This document shows positions 26,472 to 35,928 of a DNA stretch of 64,000 bases, piece by piece. Both the position numbers and the translations under genes were made by a program. A model generated the notes under the pieces. That model had not been told where the DNA came from, searched no databases, and saw only the letters and a list, made by a program, of their open reading frames with translations. This DNA is from Pseudomonas marincola (GTDB lineage Bacteria > Pseudomonadota > Gammaproteobacteria > Pseudomonadales > Pseudomonadaceae). The stretch spans positions 1 through 64,000 of the forward strand of contig NZ_FPBC01000010.1 in NCBI RefSeq assembly GCF_900116605.1, given 5' to 3'. Positions within the stretch are counted from its first letter, which is position 1, and the number at the start of each line of letters is the position of its first letter.

Positions 26472-28196
26472 TTACTTGCGGAGCAAGCCTTGCAACCCTC
26501 CCAGCAAACCACCGCGCTGCGAACCGCCTGTTTGCGTGGCATCGGCAACACCGCCGTTCAGCACACCCGAGCCAGTACCTCCCGTGGCGCCATTGACCAG
26601 CGTGCCTGCCTGTCCGACTGTTTGACCGACAGTGCCGAGCGTTGAACCCACCTGACTGATAACCGGATTGGGGGTCCCCGCATTGATTTGGTTGCCCAGG
26701 CTGGTCACCACACCGCCCACCTGATTAAGCAAGCCGCTGACTGGCGCGCCGAGCTGGGTTGCCGCTCCGACCTTCTGAGTCAAACCGCCCACTGTATTCA
26801 CCACCGGCGTTACTGCCGTTCCGAGCGAACTGGTTACCGCGGCCAATGGCGCCCCAGCGCTGGTGTTCGGCGCGCCAGTTCCACCAACCAGCGTGCCCAG
26901 CGATGCAACTGTGCCGCCCACCGCTGCGGCGTTCACTCCGGCAGACCCGAGCACCGCATTGTTGGTCCCTGCGGTGAGGCCGCTGCCTACACCTGCAACC
27001 ACACCGCCGACTGTTTCAACCACGCCAAACACCGGCGTACCCAACTTGGTTTTATCGGCAACGCTATTGGTCAGCCCGCCCACCGTTGTTGTCAGCGCAC
27101 CCAGACCATTGGCGGCCAGAGGCGCGCCGGACTCATTGGTTTCCGAGGTTTGCAGGTATCCACCAGAAACCCCGAGCGTGCCGCCGACATTAGCCAGTGC
27201 GCCGCCAACGGTATTGGTCAACGGATTGCCATTGCCCGCGCCAATCACCTTGCCGCCCACCACGGCGAGCGTGTTGCCGGCTTTATCCAACACCTGATCA
27301 ACTGGCGTACCTAGCTTGGTGGTATGACCCGCCTGCTGGGTTGTGCCTTCAACTATTCGGATGACCGGCACCAGCAGATCGTTGCTTACCGAGTCGGTCA
27401 GATCACCCAACGGGCCTTGAGTCGTCACTTGGCTCAGCGTGTCACCCAGCATGCTGACGCGCTCACCGGTGCCATCGACCAAGTTGCCAACGTGGGTGAC
27501 CACGCCGCCAACCAGAGGCAACCGCTGTATTTTTTCGCTGCCACCCACGGCGGCAAGAGAGGCGCCAACGCTTGATACGCCCTGCCCCAGATCGTTAGTC
27601 GCAGTGCCAACGCTCGCCGCCGTAACACCGAGTGAATTGTTGCCGGTGCCCAATTGGCCAAGCCCGTCATTAAGGCCATCGCCCACCGAACTAACCGCGT
27701 TGCCGGTCGAGGTCACCAGATCACCGACCCCCGAGGTCAGATCGTTACTGCCCAGAACCTTGATATTTTTGACTGTTCCACCAATTTGGCTCACACCATC
27801 ACCTGCCGCCGTAACCGTATCGCCCACAGTGCCTATAGTCTGGCCCGTGACGGTCGGGGTCACGGTCGATCCGGGAGGCGTTACTTCACCCGGATCGACT
27901 GGCGGCTCAGTACCACCGCCGCCGGTTCCGTCGCCACCTGTTCCGTCACCGCCAGTTCCGCCATTGCCGCCAGTCCCAGCTGTGCCGCCCGAAGTATCGG
28001 TGCCCCCCGTTGCACCAGTACCGCCGTTTGTACCGTCGGTTCCATCGGTTGCAGTGCCATCAACGGCAGTACCGTCACTCGAGGCGCTGTCGACAAAGCT
28101 CTTTGATCCACCACCGCCACTGCTGCAACCTACTACTGAAACCAACATGACTAATGCGAGAGCTGTGCACGACGTGATCCGGGTTGTGTTATTCAT
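26472..28196 (-). CDS. Collagen-like / Gly-Val-Thr repeat lipoprotein
   Basis: 574 residues. A lipoprotein signal ends LVMLVSVVGCSSGGGGS (lipobox Cys about residue 24). Residues 35-105 are a low-complexity Gly/Thr/Asp linker (TGGTDTSGGTAGTGGNGG type). The rest is imperfect repeats such as KLGTPVFGVVETVGGVVAGV and QLGAPVSGLLNQVGGVVTSL, in the style of the bacterial collagen-middle-region family. It should be an extended surface or periplasmic protein. There are no cysteines beyond the lipobox region and no enzymatic motif. A strong terminator follows, and a TpsB-type transporter gene lies downstream, suggesting surface export. Related proteins contribute to biofilm or adhesion; that role is inferred here. 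Confidence 0.8.
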   Translation of the reverse strand: MNNTTRITSCTALALVMLVSVVGCSSGGGGSKSFVDSASSDGTAVDGTATDGTDGTNGGTGATGGTDTSGGTAGTGGNGGTGGDGTGGDGTGGGGTEPPVDPGEVTPPGSTVTPTVTGQTIGTVGDTVTAAGDGVSQIGGTVKNIKVLGSNDLTSGVGDLVTSTGNAVSSVGDGLNDGLGQLGTGNNSLGVTAASVGTATNDLGQGVSSVGASLAAVGGSEKIQRLPLVGGVVTHVGNLVDGTGERVSMLGDTLSQVTTQGPLGDLTDSVSNDLLVPVIRIVEGTTQQAGHTTKLGTPVDQVLDKAGNTLAVVGGKVIGAGNGNPLTNTVGGALANVGGTLGVSGGYLQTSETNESGAPLAANGLGALTTTVGGLTNSVADKTKLGTPVFGVVETVGGVVAGVGSGLTAGTNNAVLGSAGVNAAAVGGTVASLGTLVGGTGAPNTSAGAPLAAVTSSLGTAVTPVVNTVGGLTQKVGAATQLGAPVSGLLNQVGGVVTSLGNQINAGTPNPVISQVGSTLGTVGQTVGQAGTLVNGATGGTGSGVLNGGVADATQTGGSQRGGLLGGLQGLLRK

Positions 28197-28544
28197 TTTC
28201 TCAATCCTTGTAGACGCTTGAATGCAATTAACTCAATCAACAATTGCAACGTTTAATGTGTCTACATCAAAGATCAACGACTAACTGGCTACAACCCTGA
28301 ACTTGGTATTAACCCTTTATATATCCTGCATAAATTCCGAGCACAATAATTACAAAGTTATAATACCTACTCATTGTATTTCGTCTTTATTTGGCGACAA
28401 CAGAACAGGAACACTCTAATTATTGGTGCCGTTATTCAAAACAATAATTTATAAACAGCCGACTCTTCGTTGTCTCACTGATTCGCGCCCCAATACTTCG
28501 CGTTTTGCGGCATAATGCGCGGCTGAAATAATCAGGAGTCAGCC
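28197..28544. promoter_or_regulatory. AT-rich divergent control region
   Basis: This 348-base gap lies between the divergent collagen-like lipoprotein and YdcZ-type genes. It is strikingly AT-rich compared with its surroundings (for example around 28310-28460). I see no open frame or RNA gene in it. AT-richness is typical of H-NS/MvaT-silenced adhesin promoters, which is inference. An AT-rich stretch such as ATAATTTATAA (28444-28454) could contain promoter elements. Confidence 0.45.
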
Positions 28545-28994
28545 ATGCCCGCCCCTATCTGGTGGTTACTTGCATTGCCATTTGTCGCAGGCGCCTGCCT
28601 GCCCCTACAAGCCGGGATCAATGGCCAACTGGCCAAGCAAGTTTCCAGCGTTCTGGCCGCCTCGCTCATTTCCTTCGGGGTGGGCACCGTGGCGTTGTTC
28701 CTGCTGGTGTTGATCCAGCGCGAGCTTCCCGGTTTTGCCAGCCTCAAAGGCCTGACCTGGTGGCATTGGTGTGGCGGTTTCCTCGGTGTGATGTTTATCG
28801 CCACCGCCGCCTTCGCCGGTCCCAGAGTGGGTGCACTTCTGTTCATGGTGCTGGTGATCGCCGGGCAATTGACCATGGCCGTGACCCTGGATCACTTCGG
28901 CTGGGCTGGTTTTCGTGAAGCACCCATCAGCGCGAGCAAGGTCATTGGTTTGTTGCTGATCGTTGGCGGCATCTGGTTCATTCGTCGCGGATAA
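28545..28994 (+). CDS. YdcZ-family (DMT superfamily) membrane protein
   Basis: 149 residues with four to five membrane helices. The opening [26 protein letters not shown] and [32 protein letters not shown] are characteristic of DUF606/YdcZ small transporters of the drug/metabolite superfamily, which act as dimers of five-helix units. An AGGAGT RBS precedes the ATG. Substrate unknown. Confidence 0.88.
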   Translation: MPAPIWWLLALPFVAGACLPLQAGINGQLAKQVSSVLAASLISFGVGTVALFLLVLIQRELPGFASLKGLTWWHWCGGFLGVMFIATAAFAGPRVGALLFMVLVIAGQLTMAVTLDHFGWAGFREAPISASKVIGLLLIVGGIWFIRRG

Positions 28995-29275
28995 CCGCCA
29001 CACCCCGTATTGGCAAGGCCTGCGGGGTGATCTCAAAGATATATCGTGTTACCTTTGCCGCCTTTTTTGCACCTGCCGCGCAACGCTCGGCAGCCGCGCG
29101 AGCCTCGCCTCGCCTGTGCGGCCAGCCCGCTTGGCCATTCGCTGCGTTAAACCACCAACGTGCCTTGTGCACCTTGCGCATGGCCGCCGAGGTCAACGGC
29201 GCACCGCTAACGCTACGCTTACCCGAACCGACGTCGTGCCCACCGGCCAGGCTCACAACCATTGTGGAAAACAGC

Positions 29276-30763
29276 ATGCTGCAGTCACTCAAGAACACCT
29301 GGTTTTTTAATTTACGCGGCGATGTCCTGGCGGGGCTGGTCGTTGCACTGGCACTGATCCCGGAAGCCATTGCGTTCTCGATCATCGCCGGCGTTGATCC
29401 CAAAGTAGGTCTGTACGCCTCTTTCTGCATTGCCGTGGTTATCGCCTTTGTCGGCGGCCGCCCGGGCATGATCTCAGCCGCCACCGGAGCCATGGCGCTG
29501 CTGATGGTGACGCTGGTCAAGGATCACGGGTTGCAGTATTTGCTGGCGGCCTCGCTGCTTTGCGGCCTCCTGCAAATCGGGGCGGGTTACCTCAAGCTTG
29601 GCTCGCTGATGCGTTTTGTTTCGCGCTCGGTGGTGACCGGCTTCGTCAACGCGCTGGCGATTTTGATTTTCATGGCGCAGCTGCCGGAACTGACTAACGT
29701 AACCTGGCATGTTTATGCCATGACCGCCGCTGGACTGGGCATTATTTACCTGTTCCCGTATGTGCCGGTGATTGGCAAGGTTATCCCGTCTCCGCTGGTG
29801 TGCATTCTCACGCTGACCGCCGTGGCCATTGCCCTGGGCCTGGACATTCGCACCGTGGGCGATATGGGCGAGTTGCCCGACACCTTGCCAATCTTCCTCT
29901 GGCCGGATGTCCCGCTGACCTTCGAAACCCTGCAGATCATCTTCCCTTACTCCGCCGCGATGGCCGTGGTGGGCCTGCTTGAGTCGATGATGACCGCGAC
30001 CATTGTCGACGACCTGACCGACACCTCCAGCGACAAGAACCGCGAATGCAAGGGTCAGGGCGTAGCCAATATCGCCTCCAGCCTGCTCGGCGGCATGGCT
30101 GGTTGCGCAATGATCGGCCAGTCGGTAATCAACGTTAAGTCGGGTGGCCGTGGCCGCTTGTCGACCTTGATCGCCGGTTCGGTGCTGCTGATCATGGTGG
30201 TATTTCTGAGTGACTGGGTCAGCCAGATCCCGATGGCTGCGCTGGTGGCGGTGATGATCATGGTGTCGATCGGCACCTTTAGCTGGGACTCGATTCGTAA
30301 CCTCAAGCACTACCCGCTCTCGACCAATATCGTCATGCTGGTGACCGTCGCGGTGGTGGTGTTTACCCACAATCTGGCGTTCGGGGTGCTGGCTGGCGTG
30401 CTGTTGGCGGCGATGTTCTTCGCCAACAAAATTGGCCACTTCTTGTTCATCAGCTCTGAAATTGATGCCAACGGTACGCAACGCACCTACAACATTGTCG
30501 GCCAGGTGTTCTTCTCGTCCGCCGACAAATTCATCAATGCATTTGATTTCCGCGAGGCGCTTGATAAGGTCTGTATAGACCTGTCCCGCGCACATTTCTG
30601 GGACATCACCGCCGTAGCGGCGCTCGATAAAGTGGTGCTGAAATTGCGCCGCGAAGGCACCGAAGTTGAAGTAATCGGGCTCAATCAGGCCAGCGCCACC
30701 ATCGTCGACCGGTTTGGCGTGCATGACAAACCCGATGCCGTGGATAACCTGATGGGCCACTAA
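29276..30763 (+). CDS. SulP-family anion transporter with STAS domain
   Basis: 495 residues from the ATG at 29276 (GGAAA upstream); the open frame before this has no membrane or SulP features. The SulP core begins [37 protein letters not shown], with about ten further helices, and a C-terminal STAS domain (about 395-490) including [27 protein letters not shown]. SulP proteins carry sulfate, bicarbonate or related anions; the sequence alone does not say which. It is followed 58 bases later by a universal stress protein gene, a common pairing in pseudomonads. The preceding 281 bases show no gene. Confidence 0.92.
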   Translation: MLQSLKNTWFFNLRGDVLAGLVVALALIPEAIAFSIIAGVDPKVGLYASFCIAVVIAFVGGRPGMISAATGAMALLMVTLVKDHGLQYLLAASLLCGLLQIGAGYLKLGSLMRFVSRSVVTGFVNALAILIFMAQLPELTNVTWHVYAMTAAGLGIIYLFPYVPVIGKVIPSPLVCILTLTAVAIALGLDIRTVGDMGELPDTLPIFLWPDVPLTFETLQIIFPYSAAMAVVGLLESMMTATIVDDLTDTSSDKNRECKGQGVANIASSLLGGMAGCAMIGQSVINVKSGGRGRLSTLIAGSVLLIMVVFLSDWVSQIPMAALVAVMIMVSIGTFSWDSIRNLKHYPLSTNIVMLVTVAVVVFTHNLAFGVLAGVLLAAMFFANKIGHFLFISSEIDANGTQRTYNIVGQVFFSSADKFINAFDFREALDKVCIDLSRAHFWDITAVAALDKVVLKLRREGTEVEVIGLNQASATIVDRFGVHDKPDAVDNLMGH

Positions 30764-30821
30764 AAAGTCGCGAAATACGCTGCGCAGCCCGAAGCGGCTG
30801 CCAACCACAAGGACACGTCAG

Positions 30822-31673
30822 ATGAGCCAAGTATTCGCCAGCATCGATGGATCAGCCGCAGCACCAAGCGTGTGTGATTACGCCGCATGGGCCAGCCAGC
30901 GCCTGCAAGCGCCGCTGACCCTGCTGCATATTCTCGACCGTACGCTTTATCCACAAGCGGGCGATCTCAGCGGCACTATCGGCTTGGGCAGCCGCGAGCA
31001 TTTGCTGACTGAACTGGCAGCACTTGATCAGCAGCGCAGCAAGGTCGCACTTGAGGAAGGCCGGATTATTCTTCAGGCGGCGCAAAGCCGCGTGCAGGCA
31101 GCAGGCATCACTGAGCCGATGTTGCGCCAACGTCACGGCGACCTGATCGCCTGCCTCAGCGAACTCGAAAACGAGATGCGCCTGCTGGTCATCGGCCGCC
31201 AGGGCGAACGCAGTGCCAGCACCGAGCATCAGGTGGGCGGCCATCTTGAAAGCGTAATCCGCACCCTGCACAAACCGATTCTGGTGGCTGGCGACACGTT
31301 CACGGCACCCCAGCAAATCATGCTGGCGTTCGACGGCAGCGCGACTGCGCACAAGAGCGTTGAAATGCTCGCCGACAGCCCGCTAATCAAAGGTCTGCCT
31401 TGCCACTTGGTAATGGTCGGCGCAGACAGCCATGCCACGCGCGAACAACTGAAAACCGCTCAGCATCGCTTGCTCAAGACAGCCAGTGAAGTGCATCTGG
31501 CGATTGTCGCAGGCGAGGTTGAACCGGCTCTGCACGCGTATCAGGCCGAGCACAACATCGACCTGCTGGCGATGGGCGCTTATGGCCACTCAAGAATCCG
31601 TCAGTTCTTCGTCGGCAGCACCACGACCAATTTGCTCCGTTCCAGCACCAGCGCCCTGCTGATACTGCGCTAG
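30822..31673 (+). CDS. Tandem universal stress protein
   Basis: 283 residues made of two UspA-type domains (about 1-145 and 155-283). The second keeps the ATP-binding signature GAYGHSRIRQFFVGSTTTNLLRSS; the first has the looser IGRQGERSASTEHQVGGHLESVIR. Such tandem Usp proteins are cytoplasmic and bind adenine nucleotides. Proximity to the SulP gene suggests it modulates the transporter or shares its regulation, which is inferred from context. Confidence 0.92.
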   Translation: MSQVFASIDGSAAAPSVCDYAAWASQRLQAPLTLLHILDRTLYPQAGDLSGTIGLGSREHLLTELAALDQQRSKVALEEGRIILQAAQSRVQAAGITEPMLRQRHGDLIACLSELENEMRLLVIGRQGERSASTEHQVGGHLESVIRTLHKPILVAGDTFTAPQQIMLAFDGSATAHKSVEMLADSPLIKGLPCHLVMVGADSHATREQLKTAQHRLLKTASEVHLAIVAGEVEPALHAYQAEHNIDLLAMGAYGHSRIRQFFVGSTTTNLLRSSTSALLILR

Positions 31674-31858
31674 ATAACTGCGCCGCCAATCACAGCGGGC
31701 CTGTGGTTGAGCGGTACACCGGCGCAACCGGCGCTTTCTGTAGCCTAACTTTCGTTCAGAAAGACAAGTTTGGGCCGGGACTACAACAAAAGCACTGAGC
31801 AGCGTCATAGCACAGTGGTCATAGTTATCGCCTTATTGACCACAAGTATTTGACGCCA

Positions 31859-33034
31859 ATGAAAGAGCCCGACGTCCCCAGCAGCCCACGGGTTTTCGTA
31901 TTGTGGCGTGAAGCCAAAGACACCCAACTCCGAGCCCGGCTCGGCGGCTGTTATTACCTGAGCGCATGGTTGCTGGTTTGGCTGCTAGGCCCGGGCATGA
32001 GCGATCACACCTTGGCAGGCTTGACCGGTAGCGCTCTGTTTTTCGGCCTGATGCAATTACGCAAACGCCACACCCTGCCGGTCGAGCTGACAGTACCAAA
32101 CCTCAAGCGTTGGCTGAACCTGCACTGGGCGATCATTCTGGCCAGCGCCTTTTTGTGGGGAGCAACGGCTGCGTGGGCGCGCCTGCAACCCAGCTTTGAT
32201 GAAACCTGGGCTCTGGTTACGCTGATGACCATCGCCTTCAGCACTGTTCACGCCTTCAGTTTTTCCATGAACCTGAGGCGCGCGCGACTCGCCCTGCTGA
32301 TGCTCTATATACCGACATTATTGGTGATGTTGCATCAGGGACAGCAGAACCTCTCGACCCTGATCACACTGATGTTCTACCTGAGTTTTTTGCTGTTGCT
32401 GCTCAGCAGTAGCCACCGCGAGTATCGGCATACTCTGGCTATCGAGTTGCAATTGATCAAACGTCAGGAAGCGCTTAAACACCTGAGCCTGACCGACAGC
32501 CTCACGCAGCTTGGTAATCGGCTGAAGTTCGACAGCCTGCTGGCGAACATGATGAACAACGCCAAACGTCAGGGGGTGCCGCTGTCGCTGGTGATGCTGG
32601 ATATCGATCATTTCAAGTCAGTGAATGATCGCTACGGTCATTCGTGCGGGGATATCTGCCTGGTCGGATTTGCCGATGTAATGCGCAATGTTTTCCGCCG
32701 CGAGAGCGACACACTGCTGCGCTTGGGCGGCGAAGAGTTTGCGGTGCTCATGCACAACACCTCGCATAACAACGCCTATGTGCTGGCCGAGAATTTCCGC
32801 AAAGCCCTGAGTGAGCATGATATGCCGATTGGCGAGCAGTCCATCCGCATCACCTCAAGCCTGGGCGTTGGCTGCATGGAGATTGAACTCGATTCAAGCC
32901 CGAATCAGTTTGTCCGGCGCATTGACGAGGCGCTGTATCAAGCCAAGTTCAACGGCCGCAACTGCACCGTTATGTCATCACCCAAGCGCCCGCAAAAACC
33001 CGATACCGCTGAGCGCAATCATGAGCCGGCGTAA
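31859..33034 (+). CDS. Membrane diguanylate cyclase (GGDEF)
   Basis: 391 residues from the ATG at 31859 (an in-frame TTG nine bases earlier is less likely). Five or six membrane helices fill residues 25-190, then a GGDEF domain carries LTDSLTQLGNRLKFD, VMLDIDHFKSVNDRYGHSCGD and the active-site motif RLGGEEFAVL. An inhibitory-site RxxD (RESD) lies five residues before GGEEF, so product feedback inhibition is expected. It makes cyclic di-GMP from GTP. No ligand-binding domain is recognised outside the membrane region. Confidence 0.93.
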   Translation: MKEPDVPSSPRVFVLWREAKDTQLRARLGGCYYLSAWLLVWLLGPGMSDHTLAGLTGSALFFGLMQLRKRHTLPVELTVPNLKRWLNLHWAIILASAFLWGATAAWARLQPSFDETWALVTLMTIAFSTVHAFSFSMNLRRARLALLMLYIPTLLVMLHQGQQNLSTLITLMFYLSFLLLLLSSSHREYRHTLAIELQLIKRQEALKHLSLTDSLTQLGNRLKFDSLLANMMNNAKRQGVPLSLVMLDIDHFKSVNDRYGHSCGDICLVGFADVMRNVFRRESDTLLRLGGEEFAVLMHNTSHNNAYVLAENFRKALSEHDMPIGEQSIRITSSLGVGCMEIELDSSPNQFVRRIDEALYQAKFNGRNCTVMSSPKRPQKPDTAERNHEPA

Positions 33035-33041
33035 TTGCCAG

Positions 33042-33800
33042 CTATTGCGCCCGCCCTTGCCGTACAGCAAACCACTGCTGCACACATTCAAACAGGCTGT
33101 CGATCAACACCGCGAGCAGGCCAATCAAGATGGCGCCCTGTAACACGTAGGCAGTGTTGCCATTCACCAACCCGGCAATCACCGGATCACCCAGCGTGCT
33201 GGCGCCGATGGTCGAGCCGATTGCGGCAGTGGCAATCGCCACCGTTACCGAGGTGCGAATGCCCGCCAGAATTACCACACTTGCCAGCGGCAATTCGACC
33301 TTGAACAAGCTCTGCAATGGGCTCATGCCAATGCCCCGCGCCGCTTCGATCACCGTTGGTGAAACATCCTGCAGCCCGGCGAGGGTGTTGCGCAGCACCG
33401 GCAATAAGCCATACAGCACCAGCGCAAATATGGTCGGCAGGCTGCCAAAGCCGAGCAGCGGCACGGCCAATGCCAATACCGCAACAGGCGGGAATGTCTG
33501 ACCGATAGACGCCACCTGACTCACCAGTGGCAGGAAGTCGCGGCCCCAGCGCCGCGTCGCGAGAATTCCGGCTGCAACCCCGACGATAACCGACACCAGC
33601 GACGCAGCCCCGACAATCAGCAGGTGCTTACCCAGCAATTGCGCAAAGCTGCTGCGCTGATAAATTACCGCGCGGGCATCCGGTTCGATCTGGCGAAAAA
33701 AGCCCTCGAACTGATCCATCGAAAACACCGCCACCAGCAACAGCAGCAACCACATGAGCGGCACCCAACCATTGCGTAGCATCGCCAGCAACCGCCTCAT
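33042..33800 (-). CDS. yehW: Osmoprotectant-type ABC permease (YehW-like)
   Basis: 252 residues. The binding-protein-dependent transport domain has about six helices and the EAA-like loop VIEAARGIGMSPLQSLFKVELPLASVVILAGIRTS. It is the last gene of a four-gene operon in order substrate-binding protein, large permease, ATPase, small permease, matching E. coli yehZYXW, an importer for glycine betaine-like compounds with low affinity. Its start overlaps the ATPase stop by four bases. Confidence 0.85.
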   Translation of the reverse strand: MRRLLAMLRNGWVPLMWLLLLLVAVFSMDQFEGFFRQIEPDARAVIYQRSSFAQLLGKHLLIVGAASLVSVIVGVAAGILATRRWGRDFLPLVSQVASIGQTFPPVAVLALAVPLLGFGSLPTIFALVLYGLLPVLRNTLAGLQDVSPTVIEAARGIGMSPLQSLFKVELPLASVVILAGIRTSVTVAIATAAIGSTIGASTLGDPVIAGLVNGNTAYVLQGAILIGLLAVLIDSLFECVQQWFAVRQGRAQ

Positions 33801-34750
33801 GCAGTCGGGCTGTCGAGCAAGGCGCGCATGGGCAGCAGCCCCACCGCGTGGTTGTCGGCATCGCGCACACAGAGAATGTCGGTGCGATGCCAGTACATCA
33901 GCGACATGGCTTGGCGCAGCGTGTCATCGACGTTCACCGAATGCTCCGGCAGATCACCGCTTAGTGCTTGCATGTGGGTTTTCACCGGTTCCAGACTGGC
34001 ACGTTTGAGGCCGCGCTCGTTCTGCCCGAGCAGACTCTGCACGAACTCATTCACCGGACGATCGAGCAGATTGGCCGGCGTGTCATGCTGAACGATACGG
34101 CCCTTGTCCATCACTACAATCCGCGTCGCCAGTTTCAGCGCTTCATCAATATCGTGGGTGACAAACACAATGGTCTTGTTGATCTGCGATTGAATGCGCA
34201 GCAACTCGTTTTGCAACGAGTCGCGGGTAATCGGGTCGAGCGCACCGAACGGCTCATCCATCAGCAAAATATCCGGATCGCCCGCCAGCGCCCGGGCAAC
34301 CCCAACCCGCTGCGCCTGACCACCGCTCAATTGGCTGGGAAACTTGTGCGCGAACTCGGCGTAAGGCAGCGACAGCAATTCCAGCAGCTCATGCACCCGT
34401 GCCTTGATCTTCTCCGGTGACCAGCCCAGCAGCGTAGGCACCACTCCAATATTGCGCTCGACACTCCAGTGTGGGAACAAGCCCGTGTTCTGGATGGCGT
34501 AGCCCATGCGCCGACGCAGCAATTTGGCATCGAGCCCGGCAATGTCTTCGCCGTCGATACGGATATTGCCGCTGGAGCAGCTGATCAATTTGTTCAGCAG
34601 GCGCAGGGTTGTCGACTTGCCGCACCCCGATGTGCCGACGATCACGCACAATTCGCCGCTGTTGATTTGCAGGGAAATATCATCCACCGCCACCGCGTTA
34701 TCAAACAGGCGGCTGACGTGGCTTAACTCGATCATCGGGGTCGGCGTCAT
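33797..34750 (-). CDS. yehX: Osmoprotectant-type ABC ATPase with CBS region (YehX-like)
   Basis: 317 residues from the ATG at 34750, overlapping the upstream permease stop (ATGA). Walker A VGTSGCGKSTT, signature LSGGQAQRVGVARAL, Walker B ILLMDEPFGALD and the switch THDIDEA are intact. The C-terminal 70 residues have the CBS-like region typical of the OpuA/ProV/YehX group, which senses ionic strength in some members (VNVDDTLRQAMSLMYWHRTDILCVRDADNHAVGLL). Confidence 0.9.
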   Translation of the reverse strand: MTPTPMIELSHVSRLFDNAVAVDDISLQINSGELCVIVGTSGCGKSTTLRLLNKLISCSSGNIRIDGEDIAGLDAKLLRRRMGYAIQNTGLFPHWSVERNIGVVPTLLGWSPEKIKARVHELLELLSLPYAEFAHKFPSQLSGGQAQRVGVARALAGDPDILLMDEPFGALDPITRDSLQNELLRIQSQINKTIVFVTHDIDEALKLATRIVVMDKGRIVQHDTPANLLDRPVNEFVQSLLGQNERGLKRASLEPVKTHMQALSGDLPEHSVNVDDTLRQAMSLMYWHRTDILCVRDADNHAVGLLPMRALLDSPTA

Positions 34751-35928
34751 GCCCGGACTCCTGGTTGGCAGTGTCTGGCCAGCGCGCTGAACAGTGCGTC
34801 GGCCAACAGTGCTAGAAAAATTGTCGGCAGGGCGCCCAGCAGCACCAGATCCATTGCCCCCTGCCCCAGCCCCTGAAAGATAAAGCTGCCAAAACCACTG
34901 GCGCCAATCAGGGCGGCAACTGCCACCAGACCGATGGCCTGAATGGTGGTGATACGGATACCTTCGATAATCACCGGCAGGGCCAACGGCACGCGCACCT
35001 GACGCAACACCTGCCATGAACTCATGCCCATGCCGTGGGCAGACTCGATAACTGCAGGCGCTACCCCGCTGAGCGCGACACTGGTATTACGCACCACCGG
35101 TAGCAGGCTGTAAGCCACCAGCGCAATAATCGCCGGCGCCCAACCAATGCCATGAATACCGAGTCCCTGCAGCACCGGGTACTTGTTGGCCAGATAACTC
35201 AGCGGCGCGATGAGCAAGCCAAACAACGCCAGGCTGGGGATGGTCTGAAAGAAATTCAGCAGCCCAAAAATTGGCCGCTGCAAACGCGGCACTCGCAGCG
35301 TCAGCCACGCCAGCAACAGGCCGATAATCAGGCTGCCAAGTAATGCACCGCCGACCAGACTCAGGTGCCCGGCAAGCGCCTGCCAGAACTCACTACGGCG
35401 GCTGCTGTACTCGCGCAACAACGATAACGCGGCCAGATCGCCGCTATAAATCAGCCAGGCGCTGATCAACACCAGACCCAACGGGGCCGCGCGCCACCAA
35501 AAGGGCGCGGGCTGCATGCGTTGGCGGCACTCGATAAGCAGCAAAGAGCCGATAAACAGCAAGGTCCAACCGCCTGCGGCAATACCCGCCCGCGCGTACG
35601 GCTGATCGTCAGCGATATGCAGATGAATGAACCAGGCCAGACTCAGGGGTAACTGGCACAGCAGCAGCACGACCAGCGCCAGCATCAGGCGATAGCGCAG
35701 TGGATTGGGCCGCCAAGCCAGGGCGGCAATAGCCAGCAAGCCTGCGATCAAGCCGCTGGCCCACACAGAGCCCAATGCCTTGAACAACCCCAGGCCTTGG
35801 CCCGGCACAATGCGATTGGCCTGCACACTGGCAAAGTCCGCCAGCAGCAACACCGCCAGCACAATACACACCAAGGTTAGAACCACCCGATTAGGCGTCG
35901 AGCGGGGAGACTCCATTAGCCCGCTCAC
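34747..35928 (-). CDS. yehY: Osmoprotectant-type ABC permease with extra N-terminal helices (YehY-like)
   Basis: 393 residues, close to the 385 of E. coli YehY and much longer than YehW. The first 180 residues contain additional membrane helices (VVLTLVCIVLAVLLLADFA and others) ahead of the conserved permease domain with VIESAHGMGMSSWQVLRQVRVPLALPVIIEGIRIT. It begins immediately after the binding-protein stop, with no gap. Confidence 0.87.
   Translation of the reverse strand: MSGLMESPRSTPNRVVLTLVCIVLAVLLLADFASVQANRIVPGQGLGLFKALGSVWASGLIAGLLAIAALAWRPNPLRYRLMLALVVLLLCQLPLSLAWFIHLHIADDQPYARAGIAAGGWTLLFIGSLLLIECRQRMQPAPFWWRAAPLGLVLISAWLIYSGDLAALSLLREYSSRRSEFWQALAGHLSLVGGALLGSLIIGLLLAWLTLRVPRLQRPIFGLLNFFQTIPSLALFGLLIAPLSYLANKYPVLQGLGIHGIGWAPAIIALVAYSLLPVVRNTSVALSGVAPAVIESAHGMGMSSWQVLRQVRVPLALPVIIEGIRITTIQAIGLVAVAALIGASGFGSFIFQGLGQGAMDLVLLGALPTIFLALLADALFSALARHCQPGVRA

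Noticed and set aside
26688..28221. Long plus-strand frames with Pro-rich translations opposite the collagen-like gene
   Set aside because: They are shadows of the Gly/Val/Thr repeat coding sequence on the other strand.
29027..29275. N-terminal extension of the SulP transporter
   Set aside because: The 83 extra codons are basic and lack membrane or SulP features; a ribosome-binding site and the conserved start are at 29276.
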